Positions 1 through 10,093 of a DNA stretch of 64,000 nucleotides are shown piece after piece (the stretch's first letter is position 1; each line of letters starts with the position of its first letter). The notes below the pieces were generated by a model. The model worked only from the letters and a program-made list of their open reading frames with translations, was not told where the DNA came from and searched no databases. The position numbers and the translations under genes were made by a program. The stretch is taken from assembly GCF_001645185.1 (NCBI RefSeq), contig NZ_LXTQ01000020.1, positions 1 through 64,000 on the forward strand, given 5' to 3'. The stretch is from Methylobacillus sp. MM3 (GTDB lineage Bacteria; Pseudomonadota; Gammaproteobacteria; Burkholderiales; Methylophilaceae).

Positions 1-20
1 ACACCTATCGGTTGTCCTGA

Positions 21-33
21 TTTTTAAAGAGCA
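21..33 (-). promoter_or_regulatory. boxA-like antitermination site of an rRNA leader
   Basis: Read on the minus strand this is TGCTCTTTAAAAA, very close to the boxA element of enterobacterial rrn leaders, where NusB/S10 bind and protect the transcript from Rho. It lies downstream of five strong tandem promoters that point the same way, so a 16S rRNA gene probably begins just left of the window. The rRNA gene itself is not visible. Confidence 0.7.
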
Positions 34-59
34 TGTCGCCGTAGCAACGAGAGGGGCGC

Positions 60-87
60 ATTATACAGACCGCTTACTTCCGGTCAA
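60..87 (-). promoter_or_regulatory. rrn promoter copy 5 (nearest the rRNA operon)
   Basis: Minus-strand -35 TTGACC (87-82), 16-base spacer and consensus -10 TATAAT (65-60), followed by a GC-rich discriminator typical of promoters under stringent control. This is the only copy with a perfect -10. The upstream DNA is A/T-rich, as expected for an UP element. Confidence 0.75.
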
Positions 88-151
88 GCTTTTTGTCAGC
101 ATTATTTTACCAACAAACCCGCACCACTCCTCGCTTACATGCGAGGCGCGC

Positions 152-179
152 ATTTTACAGACCTTTTCGTTTCGGTCAA
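152..179 (-). promoter_or_regulatory. rrn promoter copy 4
   Basis: Minus-strand TTGACC (179-174), 16-base spacer and TAAAAT (157-152), followed by GCGCGCC. Same layout as its neighbours. Confidence 0.65.
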
Positions 180-236
180 GAGAAATTAACTTCGCTTTCT
201 CTTTGCTGCTTGCCTCGCCGTTGAAGCGAGCCGCGC

Positions 237-264
237 ATTTTACAGACCTTTTCGCTTCGGTCAA
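237..264 (-). promoter_or_regulatory. rrn promoter copy 3
   Basis: Minus-strand TTGACC (264-259), 16-base spacer and TAAAAT (242-237), with a GCGCGG discriminator. A run of A and T upstream of the -35 resembles an UP element. Confidence 0.65.
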
Positions 265-324
265 GAGGAAAATTTAACTTCTTTTTCCTCGCTGCTGCTG
301 CCTCGCTGCTAAAGCGAGCCGCGC

Positions 325-352
325 ATTTTACAGACCGGTTTAATCCGGTCAA
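325..352 (-). promoter_or_regulatory. rrn promoter copy 2
   Basis: Minus-strand TTGACC (352-347), 16-base spacer and TAAAAT (330-325), with a GCGCGG discriminator and an A/T-rich upstream tract. Confidence 0.65.
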
Positions 353-411
353 GAGGGAAACGAAAATTTGTTTTCCTCTACTGCCTGACTCACTCTTGAA
401 GCGAGGGGCGC

Positions 412-439
412 ATTCTACAGGCCGCAAAATTCCGGTCAA
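412..439 (-). promoter_or_regulatory. rrn promoter copy 1 (most distal)
   Basis: Minus-strand TTGACC (439-434), 16-base spacer and TAGAAT (417-412), with a GCGCCCC discriminator. It starts 46 bases beyond the tyrS stop codon with no intrinsic terminator between, so tyrS transcripts may read into the array. Confidence 0.65.
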
Positions 440-484
440 GAGCAAACGGGAAATTCTTTTTAATACGACCAGTTTGCTCTCCTC

Positions 485-1672
485 CTATATATATAGTGTG
501 ACGCGCGCAAACTTCCGTTTACCAACTTGAGCAACGACTACGCCTTCACTCAACTTCAACCCCTTATCGCTGACCTTCTCGCCATCCAGCCTGACGCCGC
601 CTTGCTCTATAGCGCGAAAGGCTTCAGAGGTGCTTGCCACCAATCCGGCTTGCTTCAAGAGTTGCGCAATACCTATTGAGCCCCCTTCCAGCGCCAGCGA
701 CATCTCGGGCACATCCTCGGGAATGCCGCCCTTGGAACGCAGATTGAAGTCATTAAGTGCCTCTCCGGCGGCCGCCTGCGAATGAAAACGCGCAACAATC
801 TCCTGCGCAAAGCGCACTTTGATATCGCGCGGATTGGCTCCAGCCTCGACATCCTGTTTCCAACGCGCGATGGTTTCCAGCGACTCGAACGATAACAAGT
901 TGATGTAGCGCCACATGAGTTCATCAGAAATCGACATGATCTTGCTAAAGATGGTATTGGCGGGCTCAGCCACACCTATATAGTTGCCGAGAGACTTCGA
1001 CATCTTGTTCACGCCATCCAGCCCTTCGAGCAAGGGCATGGTCAATACACATTGCTGGGGCTGCCCGGCCTGCTTCTGCAACTCGCGCCCCATGAGCAGA
1101 TTGAACTTCTGATCCGTGCCGCCGAGTTCGATATCAGCCTTGAGCGCGACCGAATCGTATCCCTGCAATAAAGGATAGAGGAATTCGTGAATGGCGATCG
1201 GCTGGTTTGATTTATATCGCTTGGAAAAGTCATCCCGCTCCAGCATGCGCGCCACCGTCTGACTGGCAGCGAGCTTGAGCATGCCGGCGGCTCCCAGGTC
1301 ATTCAGCCATTTGGAGTTGAACACGACCTCGGTCTGCTCCGGTTTCAGTATCTTGAACACCTGCTCGGAATAAGACTTGGCATTCTCCTGAACTTGCGCC
1401 TCCGTCAAGGGCGGACGTGTTGCGCTTTTGCCGGTTGGATCGCCTATCATGCCGGTGAAGTCGCCGATCAGAAACAAAACCTGATGTCCCAACTCTTGCA
1501 GCTGCCGCAACTTATTAAGCAGTACCGTGTGGCCCAGATGCAGATCCGGTGCCGTGGGGTCGAAGCCAGCCTTGACCCGAAGCGGCCGGCCGGACTTCAG
1601 CTTTTCAATGAGTTCCTGTTCTATCAGCAACTCATCACAGCCGCGTTTGATTATCGCTAATGCATCATTCAT
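485..1672 (-). CDS. tyrS: Tyrosine--tRNA ligase
   Basis: Class I aminoacyl-tRNA synthetase that charges tRNA-Tyr in the cytoplasm. The 395-residue product has the HLGH signature at residues 45-48, the KMSKS loop at 223-227 and a C-terminal S4-like RNA-binding domain from about 330, so it is full length. I chose the ATG giving [11 protein letters not shown] weak GAAGG-like ribosome site lies about a dozen bases upstream, and further upstream extension runs into the divergent peptidase gene. Downstream on the same strand lies the rRNA promoter array, a gene order common in betaproteobacteria. Confidence 0.96.
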   Translation of the reverse strand: MNDALAIIKRGCDELLIEQELIEKLKSGRPLRVKAGFDPTAPDLHLGHTVLLNKLRQLQELGHQVLFLIGDFTGMIGDPTGKSATRPPLTEAQVQENAKSYSEQVFKILKPEQTEVVFNSKWLNDLGAAGMLKLAASQTVARMLERDDFSKRYKSNQPIAIHEFLYPLLQGYDSVALKADIELGGTDQKFNLLMGRELQKQAGQPQQCVLTMPLLEGLDGVNKMSKSLGNYIGVAEPANTIFSKIMSISDELMWRYINLLSFESLETIARWKQDVEAGANPRDIKVRFAQEIVARFHSQAAAGEALNDFNLRSKGGIPEDVPEMSLALEGGSIGIAQLLKQAGLVASTSEAFRAIEQGGVRLDGEKVSDKGLKLSEGVVVAQVGKRKFARVTLYI

Positions 1673-1751
1673 GGAGGAACTACCTTCACCGTTAAATGTA
1701 TTTCTGTTAGCATGCTCGCTGTCCCCAGCTATGACTTCCCGAGGAGCGCCC

Positions 1752-3083
1752 GTGCAACAGGGTAAAGGCCGCATTTTATCGCAAATCAAAGCATCCCAAG
1801 AGCGAAAGCTGCGTCTGCGCTGGTTGCTGGTTCTCTCTTCCATTCCCCTCTTTGGCGTAATCACTGCTTTTGGTATCGCGCCGCAGACCGCAGTGCAGGA
1901 TGTTCCCGTTGAACTCGTCGTTGAAGAGCTCACCCTGCCATCGGACTCCATCGTTGAAGCGCTGGCGCTCGATGAGCAATCGCTCTGGCAAGCGGACGAA
2001 GTACGCAAGGACGATACGCTGGGCACCGTTCTGGATCGCTTGAACATTCGGAATACCGAAGCCGTGAACTTCCTGCGTCAATCGCCCGATGCCAGCACGC
2101 TGGCTTCGAAATTGCGCCCCGGCCGCTCCATACTTGCCAAGACCACCGCGGACGGCAAGCTGCTTGAGTTGCAGTACCAATACGACTGGGATGCGGCCTT
2201 GCAGGTCAAGCTGGACAACGATGGCTATGTTGCCAAGCAAATTCAGCTGGCTCAGGAAAGTCGTACCGAACTGAAATCGGCCGTCATTCAAAGCTCCTTA
2301 TTTGCAGCCACTGACGCCGCCGGCATTCCCGATGCCGTTGCTATGCAACTCGTCCAGATTTTCTCTTCGGATATCGACTTCCATCTCGACCTGCGAGAAG
2401 GCGACCGTTTTACAGTGATTTACGAAGCCGGCTATAGCAAGGGCGAAATGACTACCCCCGGCAAGGTACTAGCAGCGGAGTTCGTCAATCAGGGCAAGAC
2501 CTATAGCGCCTTGCTTTATCGCGACAGCAATGGTCGTTCCGACTATTTAACGCCCGATGGCAAGGCTTTGCACAAGGCTTTCCTCCGTTCTCCACTCGAA
2601 TTTTCTCGCATCAGCTCCGGATTTACGCTGGCTCGCTTCCACCCCGTGCTTAAACGTTGGCGTGCCCATAAAGGCGTGGATTATGCCGCGCCCATCGGTA
2701 CTCGGATCAAGGCTACAGCCGACGGTACAGTCATCGTTGCCGGCAAGCAGGGCGGCTATGGCAATGTCGTCATGTTGCAGCATGCAGGCGGCGTTACTAC
2801 CGTATACGGTCACCTTTCCCGATTTGCGGCCGGGCTGCGCAAAGGGCAACGTGTTTCGCAAGATGACGTCATCGGGTATGTGGGCATGAGCGGCCTGGCT
2901 TCCGGTCCGCACCTGCATTACGAATTCCGGGTGAATGGGCAACATCGCGATCCGCTCAAGGTTGCCTTGCCCAATACGACTGCCCTGACCAACATTAATC
3001 AGGACGCATTCAGGACGCAGGCACAGCCTTTGTTGGCTCAACTCGCACTTTTACGGAATACGCAAACCGCATCGCTCGAATAG
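1752..3083 (+). CDS. M23 family peptidoglycan endopeptidase, membrane anchored
   Basis: A probable cell-wall metallopeptidase. A single N-terminal membrane segment ([18 protein letters not shown]) is followed by an OapA/LysM-like region ([12 protein letters not shown]) and a C-terminal LytM/M23 domain with zinc-ligand motifs HKGVD and HLHYE, so the catalytic site looks intact. The start is uncertain. GTG at 1752 has a good GAGGAG ribosome site five bases upstream, while ATG at 1731 has none. The gene diverges from tyrS with about 80 bases between starts. Likely periplasmic, acting in cell division or envelope growth; related proteins are named MepM or DD-endopeptidase. Confidence 0.9.
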   Translation: MQQGKGRILSQIKASQERKLRLRWLLVLSSIPLFGVITAFGIAPQTAVQDVPVELVVEELTLPSDSIVEALALDEQSLWQADEVRKDDTLGTVLDRLNIRNTEAVNFLRQSPDASTLASKLRPGRSILAKTTADGKLLELQYQYDWDAALQVKLDNDGYVAKQIQLAQESRTELKSAVIQSSLFAATDAAGIPDAVAMQLVQIFSSDIDFHLDLREGDRFTVIYEAGYSKGEMTTPGKVLAAEFVNQGKTYSALLYRDSNGRSDYLTPDGKALHKAFLRSPLEFSRISSGFTLARFHPVLKRWRAHKGVDYAAPIGTRIKATADGTVIVAGKQGGYGNVVMLQHAGGVTTVYGHLSRFAAGLRKGQRVSQDDVIGYVGMSGLASGPHLHYEFRVNGQHRDPLKVALPNTTALTNINQDAFRTQAQPLLAQLALLRNTQTASLE

Positions 3084-3099
3084 TCATGAGCGTTGACGT

Positions 3100-3972
3100 A
3101 TGAGCATCATTCTCGACAAGGACGCAGTCACCAATCTCCTTAAAGGCTTTCATATTCCTCCGCGACCAGATGTCTTGTGCCGATTCCAGGAGGAACGAAG
3201 CAAGCCCATTCCCAACCTGCAGGCCATTGCCGGAATTGTTAGCTCCGACCCCGGGCTTTCTGCGGGCGTGATCAAAACCATCAATTCGCCGTATTTTGGC
3301 ATGAGGCGCAAAATCGCCTCCATCCAGGAAGCGATCACTATTCTCGGGCTCGTCAATCTTGACAACATTCTGACCAGCATTGCCCTCGTCGCCTCCATCG
3401 GCAACACAGTTTCGATGGATAGATTCTGGGACACCGCCACCGACGTGGCGTTGATCTCGCGCGACCTATCGCGCCATATCACGGGCATCTCGGAAAACGA
3501 TGCCTTTACCATCGGCATGTTCCATGACTGCGGCATCGCGCTCATGATGCAACGAATTCCTGATTACAAGGCCTTTCTCAAACAAGCGAATACAGATCTC
3601 ACACATGCGCTGACGCAGCTTGAGCAAGAGCGCTACCAGACCGACCATACAACAGTTGGCTTCCTGGTAGCGAATTCATGGAGCCTCCCCGAACACATCT
3701 GCCAGGTTATCCAGCTGCATCATGACCATCGCATTTTTTCCGCCATTCCGCGGCCGCCTGAAAATGTGCTGACACACCTCGCAGTCCTGAAAATCGCTTC
3801 CCATCTAAGCCATGTCAACCGGCAACTCGACGATGGCAACGACTGGATGTTCATGCGTCAGGCGGTACTGGAATACCTTGGCATCAGTACTGCAGAGTTC
3901 GGCGAGATCGTAAGCGATGTGCGTGAGAACTCCTACACGACGCCTGCCTTGTGGCTACATAAGTTCGTCTGA
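3100..3972 (+). CDS. HDOD domain protein
   Basis: A 290-residue protein made almost entirely of one HDOD domain (residues about 15-210), a degenerate relative of HD phosphohydrolases. Such proteins are usually regulatory adaptors in two-component or cyclic-di-GMP signalling. The stretch SSDPGLSAGVIKTINSPYFG is the characteristic N-terminal half of the family, and MFHDCGIAL preserves an HD-like pair. There is no receiver, GGDEF or membrane segment. It begins 16 bases after the M23 peptidase and ends 7 bases before anmK, so the three probably share a transcript. The specific role is unknown. Confidence 0.9.
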   Translation: MSIILDKDAVTNLLKGFHIPPRPDVLCRFQEERSKPIPNLQAIAGIVSSDPGLSAGVIKTINSPYFGMRRKIASIQEAITILGLVNLDNILTSIALVASIGNTVSMDRFWDTATDVALISRDLSRHITGISENDAFTIGMFHDCGIALMMQRIPDYKAFLKQANTDLTHALTQLEQERYQTDHTTVGFLVANSWSLPEHICQVIQLHHDHRIFSAIPRPPENVLTHLAVLKIASHLSHVNRQLDDGNDWMFMRQAVLEYLGISTAEFGEIVSDVRENSYTTPALWLHKFV

Positions 3973-3979
3973 CGATATC

Positions 3980-5080
3980 ATGAGCAGCGCGGACTCCTAT
4001 TTCATCGGACTGATGTCCGGCACCAGCATGGACGGCGTTGACGCTGCACTTGCAAACTTCGAAGATGCTTCCTGCCAAATCATTGAGCGTGCCTTTGTCT
4101 CTTTTCCAGACGATCTGAAGCAGGCGCTATTGCAATTGAATGCATCAGGTGCGAATGAAATTGAACGTAGCCATCTGGCCGGCAATCACCTGGCGCGCCT
4201 GTATTCCAGCTGCATTACCGAACTGCTCGCTCAATCCGGAATCTCGACAAGCTCAATCAGCGCGATTGGCTGCCACGGTCAAACCATACGTCATCGTCCG
4301 GACATGGGATTCACCGTTCAGATCGGCAACGCTGCCCTGCTCGCGGAGTTGACCGGGATCACTGTCATCGCCGATTTCCGCAGCCGGGATATCGCTGCAG
4401 GCGGCCAGGGCGCGCCGCTGGTACCGGCCTTTCATCAAGCGGTTTTCGGTACTGCATTGGCGCATCGCGTGGTTGTCAATATCGGAGGGATCAGCAATCT
4501 CTCGAACTTGCCGCCGACAGGAACAGCCTGCGGTTTCGACTGCGGCCCCGGAAATTTACTGATGGATGGCTGGATGCTGCGTCATATTGGGCAGCCATAC
4601 GACAAAGACGGCGCCTGGGCTGCAAGCGGCAAGATACTTCCGGATCTGTTGAGCGCGCTATTGGCCCATCGCTTCTTCAAAGCCGCCCCGCCCAAAAGTA
4701 CCGGTCGGGACGATTTTCATATGCCCTGGCTGGAGCGCCATGTTTCATCTCATCATGCCCCAGTCGATGTTCAATCAACATTGCTCGAACTGACGGCAAT
4801 GTCGATTGCCGATGCCATCGCGGAACATTGCGCCGAGGCAACCGAGGTCTATCTTTGCGGAGGCGGCGCTTATAACGGCACCCTGGTGCGCCGTCTGGCG
4901 CAATTGTTGCAACCGCGAAAACTGACACTCACGGACGAGCTCGGCATTCCTGCGAATATCGTTGAAGCAGCGGCCTTTGCCTGGCTCGCGCGGCAAACTC
5001 TGCTTGGATTGCCTGGCAACCTTCCTGCCGCTACCGGGGCAAGTGGCCCCCGAATACTTGGAGCCATTTACCCGGCATAA
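3980..5080 (+). CDS. anmK: Anhydro-N-acetylmuramic acid kinase
   Basis: Phosphorylates and opens 1,6-anhydro-MurNAc released from peptidoglycan, giving MurNAc-6-phosphate for cell-wall recycling. The N-terminal FIGLMSGTSMDGVDAAL is the family signature (sugar kinase/actin-like fold). Further conserved blocks are GCHGQTIRHRP, NIGGISNLS, FDCGPGNLLMD and CGGGAYNG. At 366 residues it is of normal length. It starts just after the HDOD stop and follows an M23 endopeptidase, which gives the small cluster a cell-wall theme. Confidence 0.96.
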   Translation: MSSADSYFIGLMSGTSMDGVDAALANFEDASCQIIERAFVSFPDDLKQALLQLNASGANEIERSHLAGNHLARLYSSCITELLAQSGISTSSISAIGCHGQTIRHRPDMGFTVQIGNAALLAELTGITVIADFRSRDIAAGGQGAPLVPAFHQAVFGTALAHRVVVNIGGISNLSNLPPTGTACGFDCGPGNLLMDGWMLRHIGQPYDKDGAWAASGKILPDLLSALLAHRFFKAAPPKSTGRDDFHMPWLERHVSSHHAPVDVQSTLLELTAMSIADAIAEHCAEATEVYLCGGGAYNGTLVRRLAQLLQPRKLTLTDELGIPANIVEAAAFAWLARQTLLGLPGNLPAATGASGPRILGAIYPA

Positions 5081-5152
5081 CAAGCGCTTGCCTCACCCGG
5101 CCTCTGGCCTTTAGTATTGACCCTTTCTGTGCAACACAACGATGCGATTCCT

Positions 5153-6445
5153 ATGAAGCCGACCAAAGCCACCTTTACCCTCGACAATAGCACCGATCCT
5201 ATCGATCTTCCGGTGCTGACCGGAAGCCTCGGTCCCAATGTTGTCGATATCCGCAACCTGGCCGGGCATGGGTACTTCACATACGACCCCGGATTTCTCT
5301 CGACGGCAAGCTGCAGTTCGAACATTACCTACATCGATGGCGAGCAAGGTCTTCTTTATCACCGCGGCTATCCCATTGAGCAACTCGCCGAGCACTGCGA
5401 CTTCCCCGAGGTTGCTTACCTGCTGATCAACGGCGAATTGCCGAACGCGGAACAGAAGAAAAATTTCGCGGACACTCTCACCAATCACACCATGCTGCAC
5501 GACCAGATGAACAACGTGTTTCGCGGATTCCGCCGCGACGCGCATCCGATGGCCGTCATGGTATCGGTCGTGGGCGCAATGGCGGCCTTTTATCCGGAAC
5601 ATGCGGATGTGTCCGACCCGCGTTTGCGCGAGATTGCAGCATACCGCCTGCTTGCCAAGATGCCGACCGTCACCGCCTGGAGCTACAAGTACAACATCGG
5701 CCAGCCGTTCGCCTATCCGCAGAACCGTTTGAACTATGCCGAGAACTTCATGCACATGATGTTCGCCATCCCGTGCGAGCAGTACTCGCCCAACCCCATA
5801 CTCGCGCGCGCGCTGGATCGCATCCTCATCCTGCACGCCGACCATGAACAGAATGCCTCGACTTCGACGGTGCGCGTGGTCGGCTCGAGCGGTGCCAATC
5901 CATTTGCCTGCATTTCGGCCGGCATTGCGTCGCTGTGGGGCCCACTGCATGGCGGCGCCAACGAGGCCACATTGCGGATGCTGGAAGAAATCGGCGATAT
6001 TTCCCGCATCGGCGAATACATCAAGCGCGCCAAGGACAAGACCGACTCCTTCCGCCTGATGGGCTTCGGGCATCGTGTCTACAAGAATATGGACCCGCGC
6101 GCAGCCATCATGCGCCAGACTTGCCACCAGGTACTCGACGAACTCGGCTTGCACGACGACCCGATGTTCAAACTGGCGCTCAAGCTGGAGCAGATTGCAT
6201 TGGAAGACGAATATTTCGTCAGCAAGCGTCTGTATCCGAACGTCGACTTCTATTCCGGCATCGTCATGCGGGCGATGGGAATACCGAACTCGATGTTTAC
6301 TGCCATTTTTGCACTGGCGCGCACGGCAGGCTGGATTGCGCAATGGAACGAGATGATCTCAAGTCCGGAGCATCGCATCGCACGGCCACGACAGCTTTAT
6401 ACCGGCCAGGCGCGGCGCGACTTCATTCCCGTCGGGCAACGCTAA
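5153..6445 (+). CDS. gltA: Citrate synthase (type II)
   Basis: Condenses acetyl-CoA with oxaloacetate at the entry to the TCA cycle. The 430-residue length from ATG 5153 matches hexameric, NADH-sensitive type II enzymes. Conserved blocks include [49 protein letters not shown] and the C-terminal RPRQLYTG, covering the active-site histidines and substrate-binding arginines. A further in-frame TTG lies 36 bases upstream, but the chosen start gives the usual N-terminus ([12 protein letters not shown]). A strong terminator follows at once. Confidence 0.97.
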   Translation: MKPTKATFTLDNSTDPIDLPVLTGSLGPNVVDIRNLAGHGYFTYDPGFLSTASCSSNITYIDGEQGLLYHRGYPIEQLAEHCDFPEVAYLLINGELPNAEQKKNFADTLTNHTMLHDQMNNVFRGFRRDAHPMAVMVSVVGAMAAFYPEHADVSDPRLREIAAYRLLAKMPTVTAWSYKYNIGQPFAYPQNRLNYAENFMHMMFAIPCEQYSPNPILARALDRILILHADHEQNASTSTVRVVGSSGANPFACISAGIASLWGPLHGGANEATLRMLEEIGDISRIGEYIKRAKDKTDSFRLMGFGHRVYKNMDPRAAIMRQTCHQVLDELGLHDDPMFKLALKLEQIALEDEYFVSKRLYPNVDFYSGIVMRAMGIPNSMFTAIFALARTAGWIAQWNEMISSPEHRIARPRQLYTGQARRDFIPVGQR

Positions 6446-6449
6446 AAAC

Positions 6450-6476
6450 AAAAAAGGAGGCATTGCCTCCTTTTTT
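6450..6476. terminator. Bidirectional intrinsic terminator (gltA / erpA)
   Basis: A GGAGGCA / TGCCTCC stem with a minimal loop, flanked by A-runs on the left and six T on the right, can stop transcription from gltA (+) and from erpA (-), whose stop codons converge on it. Confidence 0.9.
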
Positions 6477-6496
6477 GTTGATGCCTGAATTGATAA

Positions 6497-6847
6497 TCAG
6501 GCAGAGAACGAGGATCCGCAACCGCAGGTCGTTGTTGCATTCGGGTTACGAATGACGAACTGGGAACCTTGCAAGCTATCCTGATAGTCGATTTCAGCTC
6601 CCAGCAGATATTGCAGGCTCATCGGATCGATCAGCAGCGTTACGCCGTCGCGATCCACGGTGGTGTCATCTTCGTTGACGGTATCTTCAAAAGTGAAGCC
6701 GTACTGGAAGCCGGAACAACCGCCGCCGGTGACGAATACGCGCAGCTTCAGATCAGGCGTACCTTCCTCGTCTATCAATTCCTTCACTTTCTTGGCCGCG
6801 TTGTCGGTAAAAACAAGCGGGCTCGGGATTTCATTCACTGCGTTCAT
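6497..6847 (-). CDS. erpA: Iron-sulfur cluster insertion protein ErpA
   Basis: A-type Fe-S carrier that delivers clusters to apo-enzymes. The 116-residue protein carries the three conserved cysteines, [11 protein letters not shown] and TTCGCGSSF near the C-terminus. I chose ATG 6847 because GAAGGAG lies six bases upstream. It is the last gene of a minus-strand run argC - DUF6776 - bactofilin - erpA. Clients in this window could include the Fe-S proteins NasA, NirB and NirD. Confidence 0.95.
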   Translation of the reverse strand: MNAVNEIPSPLVFTDNAAKKVKELIDEEGTPDLKLRVFVTGGGCSGFQYGFTFEDTVNEDDTTVDRDGVTLLIDPMSLQYLLGAEIDYQDSLQGSQFVIRNPNATTTCGCGSSFSA

Positions 6848-6900
6848 TTCTGACTCCTTCATATTCTGACTGGCAATTATCCGCCCGCCCACCCGTCCGG

Positions 6901-7302
6901 TCAATCCTGACTGGATGTAAGCTCTTGATTTACCACGTCGGAATCATTGATATAAACCAACTTCCCCTCAACTACGGCACCGGTATGTATTTCCAGGGTT
7001 TTGTAGTACACATCTCCGGTGACCCTGGATTTGTTTTGAAGTTCAACATAACTGCTGGCTTTAACCGGTCCGACTACCGTACCGTTGATCACCACATGCG
7101 AGGATTCGATGGCTCCCTCGATATGGCCATGTTCGCTGAGAACAAGCGTACAAGCCTTCCCCGCGATTTCACGGACATCGCCGCGGATCGCTCCGTCGAC
7201 CCGTAGCCCGCCGCTGAAATGGATATCTCCCTTGAGCGATGTTTCCGCGCCAATCAGCGTTTCGATGCGTGAGCTGGGTTTCTGCTGGTTTTTCCGAAAC
7301 AT
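6901..7302 (-). CDS. Bactofilin (polymer-forming cytoskeletal protein)
   Basis: A 133-residue protein with the right-handed beta-helix core of bactofilins. Repeating glycine/valine turns such as [19 protein letters not shown] and [20 protein letters not shown] run from about residue 20 to 120, flanked by short polar tails. Bactofilins self-assemble without nucleotide and organise cell-wall enzymes or polar structures. ATG 7302 (MFRKNQQKP) gives the usual short tail; an ATG four codons upstream is also in frame. It is separated by 12 bases from the membrane protein upstream, suggesting co-transcription. Confidence 0.93.
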   Translation of the reverse strand: MFRKNQQKPSSRIETLIGAETSLKGDIHFSGGLRVDGAIRGDVREIAGKACTLVLSEHGHIEGAIESSHVVINGTVVGPVKASSYVELQNKSRVTGDVYYKTLEIHTGAVVEGKLVYINDSDVVNQELTSSQD

Positions 7303-7314
7303 CCTTGATCCCAT

Positions 7315-7995
7315 TCAATCCGACAAACTAAAGGTCTGGCTCAACCTGGGTCGCGTATCGCCAGCCTCCACAAATTCCACAAGCAGACTCCTGGCCTGCA
7401 GCGACTCCGGAATACTGAACACGCCATCCACTCGCCGGTATTTTTTAAAGTTCACCATCATACCTACTTGCTCGCCATCAAGGACGATATCGCGACTGAC
7501 GTTTTTCCCGTCCTGCAGGCCTTGTACGGTCAAATGCAGACTGCCGCGTATCGGCTTGCCTTCCGGCCCCGTTTGCGCCAGGTTGATTTCATAGCGATAT
7601 TCCAGCGGATTCATCGTGCGAGTGATTTTCACACCCTGAATTTTGGGGCTCCCCGCAGTGCTGCGTTCGGTGAGGATGCCCTTGTAAAAAGCCACATCCT
7701 CCTTCAGCCGCATGATTTCGTCCTGCAACAGCGCCATTTCCTTTATGGCGTTGCTGCGTGTCGCGCGCTCCACTTGCAATTGACGTTCCGACATCGCAAG
7801 CTGCGCCATGTAGGCATCGCTTTCCGGCGAGTCGGGCGAATGCGGGATCATGAATTGCCAATACGAGAAACCATAGCCCAGCCCCAGCAAGAGCACGACC
7901 GCCACGACTTTCACGTACCAGGGATGCTGCGGGCGGACGGAGACGCGCCGATCAACCGGCCCGCGACGCCTCAAGCGATGCAGGGTGCGCTTCAT
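7315..7995 (-). CDS. DUF6776 family membrane protein
   Basis: A 226-residue protein of unknown function. It has a basic N-terminus, one membrane helix ([19 protein letters not shown], about residues 30-48), a coiled coil (about 65-100) and a C-terminal beta-rich domain that should be periplasmic. Its start overlaps the argC stop by four bases (ATGA) and the bactofilin follows closely. This linkage recurs in betaproteobacteria and suggests an envelope role with the bactofilin, but that is inference. The DUF number is recalled, not searched. Confidence 0.8.
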   Translation of the reverse strand: MKRTLHRLRRRGPVDRRVSVRPQHPWYVKVVAVVLLLGLGYGFSYWQFMIPHSPDSPESDAYMAQLAMSERQLQVERATRSNAIKEMALLQDEIMRLKEDVAFYKGILTERSTAGSPKIQGVKITRTMNPLEYRYEINLAQTGPEGKPIRGSLHLTVQGLQDGKNVSRDIVLDGEQVGMMVNFKKYRRVDGVFSIPESLQARSLLVEFVEAGDTRPRLSQTFSLSD

Positions 7996-9032
7996 GGCAG
8001 AAGCGGAACTTGCTCCAGTGCGGTCGACTCGTCAAAGCCGAACATGATGTTCATATTCTGGACAGCCTGGCCTGCAGCGCCTTTGACCAGATTGTCTATC
8101 ACCGAGAGCACGACGACCGTGTCGCCGTCGCCAGGGCGATGCACCGCGATACGGCACAGGTTGGAGCCGCGTACTGAGCGGGTTTCGGGGTGCGCTCCCG
8201 CTGGGAGTACGTCGACAAAACGCTCGTTGCGATATTGGCTTTCGTATAACGACTGCAGATCGACTTCCTTGGTCAGCCGCGCATACAGCGTTGCATGAAT
8301 ACCGCGAATCAAGGGAGTCAGGTGCGGCACGAATGTCATCCCGACTTTTTTATCGCACATGCCGGTCAGCCCTTGGCTGATTTCCGGCAAATGCCTGTGC
8401 CCAGCCACGCCATATGCCTTGAAATTATCGCCGGCCTCGGCAAACAGAAAAGGTATTTCCGCCTTGCGCCCGGCTCCGCTTACGCCAGATTTCGCATCGG
8501 CGATCAAATGAGACTCGTCCACAACGCCTGCTTGCAGTAGCGGCAAAAAGCCAAGCTGCACAGCTGTCGGATAACAGCCGGGATTCGCCACCAACCGAGC
8601 GGACGCTATCTTTTCGCGATTCAACTCGGGCAAGCCGTATACTGCTTCGGCGATCAGGTCGGGACAGGCGTGAGTCATGCCATACCATTTCTCCCACTCC
8701 GAAATGTCTTGAATCCGGAAATCCGCAGCAAGATCGATCACGCGTACGCCGGCATCAAGCAATGCGCGCGTCTGCTGCATGGCGATGCCATTCGGCGTAG
8801 CAAAAAACACCACGTCGCAGCTTGCCAGATCGGCTTGGGCCGGATCGGTAAAAGGCAGATTTACATAGCCGCGCAAACTTGGAAACATGTCACTTACACG
8901 CTGTCCGGCCTCGCCGCGCGATGTGATGTACGCGATTTCGACACCGGGATGAAGTACCAGCAAGCGTAGCAACTCGACCCCGGTATATCCGGTGCCACCT
9001 ACGATACCAACCTTGATCTTGTTCTGTTGCAT
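7992..9032 (-). CDS. argC: N-acetyl-gamma-glutamyl-phosphate reductase
   Basis: Third step of arginine synthesis: NADPH-dependent reduction of N-acetylglutamyl phosphate to the semialdehyde. The N-terminal Rossmann motif is [17 protein letters not shown] (residues 9-25), and the catalytic cysteine lies in [13 protein letters not shown]. At 346 residues it is the normal long-form ArgC. It heads the argC - DUF6776 - bactofilin - erpA run and lies downstream of rpsI, from which a terminator separates it. A later arginine gene, argH, lies elsewhere at 23820. Confidence 0.96.
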   Translation of the reverse strand: MQQNKIKVGIVGGTGYTGVELLRLLVLHPGVEIAYITSRGEAGQRVSDMFPSLRGYVNLPFTDPAQADLASCDVVFFATPNGIAMQQTRALLDAGVRVIDLAADFRIQDISEWEKWYGMTHACPDLIAEAVYGLPELNREKIASARLVANPGCYPTAVQLGFLPLLQAGVVDESHLIADAKSGVSGAGRKAEIPFLFAEAGDNFKAYGVAGHRHLPEISQGLTGMCDKKVGMTFVPHLTPLIRGIHATLYARLTKEVDLQSLYESQYRNERFVDVLPAGAHPETRSVRGSNLCRIAVHRPGDGDTVVVLSVIDNLVKGAAGQAVQNMNIMFGFDESTALEQVPLLP

Positions 9033-9140
9033 GATCAGCTTTTAATCGAAATTATTGAAGAAGAAGCGAACCATATTAATCAGCCACTCTGGAAAAGACA
9101 ATCAAAAGCAGCATTGATTAGCTGCAGGCCGCATAAAAAC

Positions 9141-9165
9141 AAAAAGCCGCATAAAGCGGCTTTTT
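9141..9165 (-). terminator. Intrinsic terminator after rpsI
   Basis: Perfect stem AAAAAGCCGC / GCGGCTTTTT with loop ATAAA, 19 bases past the rpsI stop on the minus strand. The T-run continues on that strand. It isolates the rplM-rpsI operon from argC. Confidence 0.9.
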
Positions 9166-9183
9166 GCAATACACATGAAACGC

Positions 9184-9576
9184 TTAGCGCTTGGAGAACT
9201 GCTTGGCGCGGCGAGCCTTGCGCAGGCCGACCTTCTTACGTTCAACTTCGCGAGCATCGCGGGTCACGAAACCGGCATTGGACAGCGCGCTCTTCAGTGC
9301 CGCATCGTAGTCGATCAGTGCGCGGGTGATACCGTGACGCACTGCACCGGCCTGGCCGGACTCACCGCCGCCGACAACATTGACCATGATGTCGAAGCTT
9401 TCGGTGTTGTTGGTCAGTTCCAGCGGCTGGCGCAGAATCATGCGCGAGGTCACGCGGGAGAAGTATTCGTCAGCAGGCTTGTCGTTGATCACGATGTTGC
9501 CCTTGCCGGACTTCAGGAATACACGTGCCACGGAGCTTTTGCGGCGGCCGGTACCGTAGTTGTATTTACCGATCAT
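9184..9576 (-). CDS. rpsI: 30S ribosomal protein S9
   Basis: Small-subunit protein whose C-terminal tail reaches the P site. The 130-residue sequence has the family start [16 protein letters not shown], the block [20 protein letters not shown] and the basic C-terminus [11 protein letters not shown]. It follows rplM by nine bases, the conserved L13-S9 operon. Confidence 0.98.
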   Translation of the reverse strand: MIGKYNYGTGRRKSSVARVFLKSGKGNIVINDKPADEYFSRVTSRMILRQPLELTNNTESFDIMVNVVGGGESGQAGAVRHGITRALIDYDAALKSALSNAGFVTRDAREVERKKVGLRKARRAKQFSKR

Positions 9577-9585
9577 GCTAGATCC

Positions 9586-10014
9586 TTAGATTTCCAGAGG
9601 TTGTGGTTGCTGCGCCACGTGATCGTGCTTGGGACCGGCATACACTTTGAGCTTGCGGAACATCGCATAGCCCAGCGGACCCTTCGGCAGCATGCCCTTG
9701 ACAGCCTTTTCCAGGGCACGGCCCGGGAAGCGCTGTTGCATCTTGGTGAAATTGGTGGTGGAAATACCGCCCGGATAGCCACTGTGACGATGGTACAGCT
9801 TGTCGTCAGCCTTGTTACCGGTAATCTTGAGCTTGTCGGCATTAACCACGACGATATAATCGCCGGTGTCCACGTGCGGGGTAAAAATGGTCTTGTGCTT
9901 GCCACGCAGGCGATGCGCAATTGCGCTTGCCAGACGGCCGAGCACTACGTCCGTGGCGTCTACCACGAACCAATCGCGCTTTACTTCATGCGATTTAGCA
10001 GAAAAGGTCTTCAT
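9586..10014 (-). CDS. rplM: 50S ribosomal protein L13
   Basis: Early-assembling large-subunit protein. From ATG 10014 the product is 142 residues, the family norm, starting [15 protein letters not shown]. It includes [26 protein letters not shown] and [23 protein letters not shown]. Longer in-frame extensions upstream are not supported by family length. First gene of the rplM-rpsI operon. Confidence 0.98.
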   Translation of the reverse strand: MKTFSAKSHEVKRDWFVVDATDVVLGRLASAIAHRLRGKHKTIFTPHVDTGDYIVVVNADKLKITGNKADDKLYHRHSGYPGGISTTNFTKMQQRFPGRALEKAVKGMLPKGPLGYAMFRKLKVYAGPKHDHVAQQPQPLEI

Positions 10015-10093
10015 CGGAGCAACCGTATTTCGCTGAAAAATGAAAGGGGTGGATTCTATGTCAAGCGTGAGTGCACTGTCAAACGAAATCTGA

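Larger units (their letters stand above)
50..450 (-). repeat. Five tandem promoter-bearing repeats, period 85-92 bp
   Basis: Five diverged direct repeats, each with an A/T-rich tract, TTGACC, a 16-base spacer, a TATAAT-like hexamer and a GCGC-rich discriminator. The -10 elements begin at 60, 152, 237, 325 and 412, giving spacings of 92, 85, 88 and 87 bp, close to eight helical turns. The array apparently arose by local duplication and drives the rRNA operon to the left. No gene is present from 1 to 484. Confidence 0.8.

Noticed and set aside
50-450. Regularly spaced repeats resembling a CRISPR array
   Set aside because: The repeated part is a -35/-10 promoter with diverged copies, the period is 85-92 bp rather than about 60-70, and no cas genes are present.
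5111-6343. 410-codon open frame antisense to gltA
   Set aside because: Shadow of a highly conserved citrate synthase gene.
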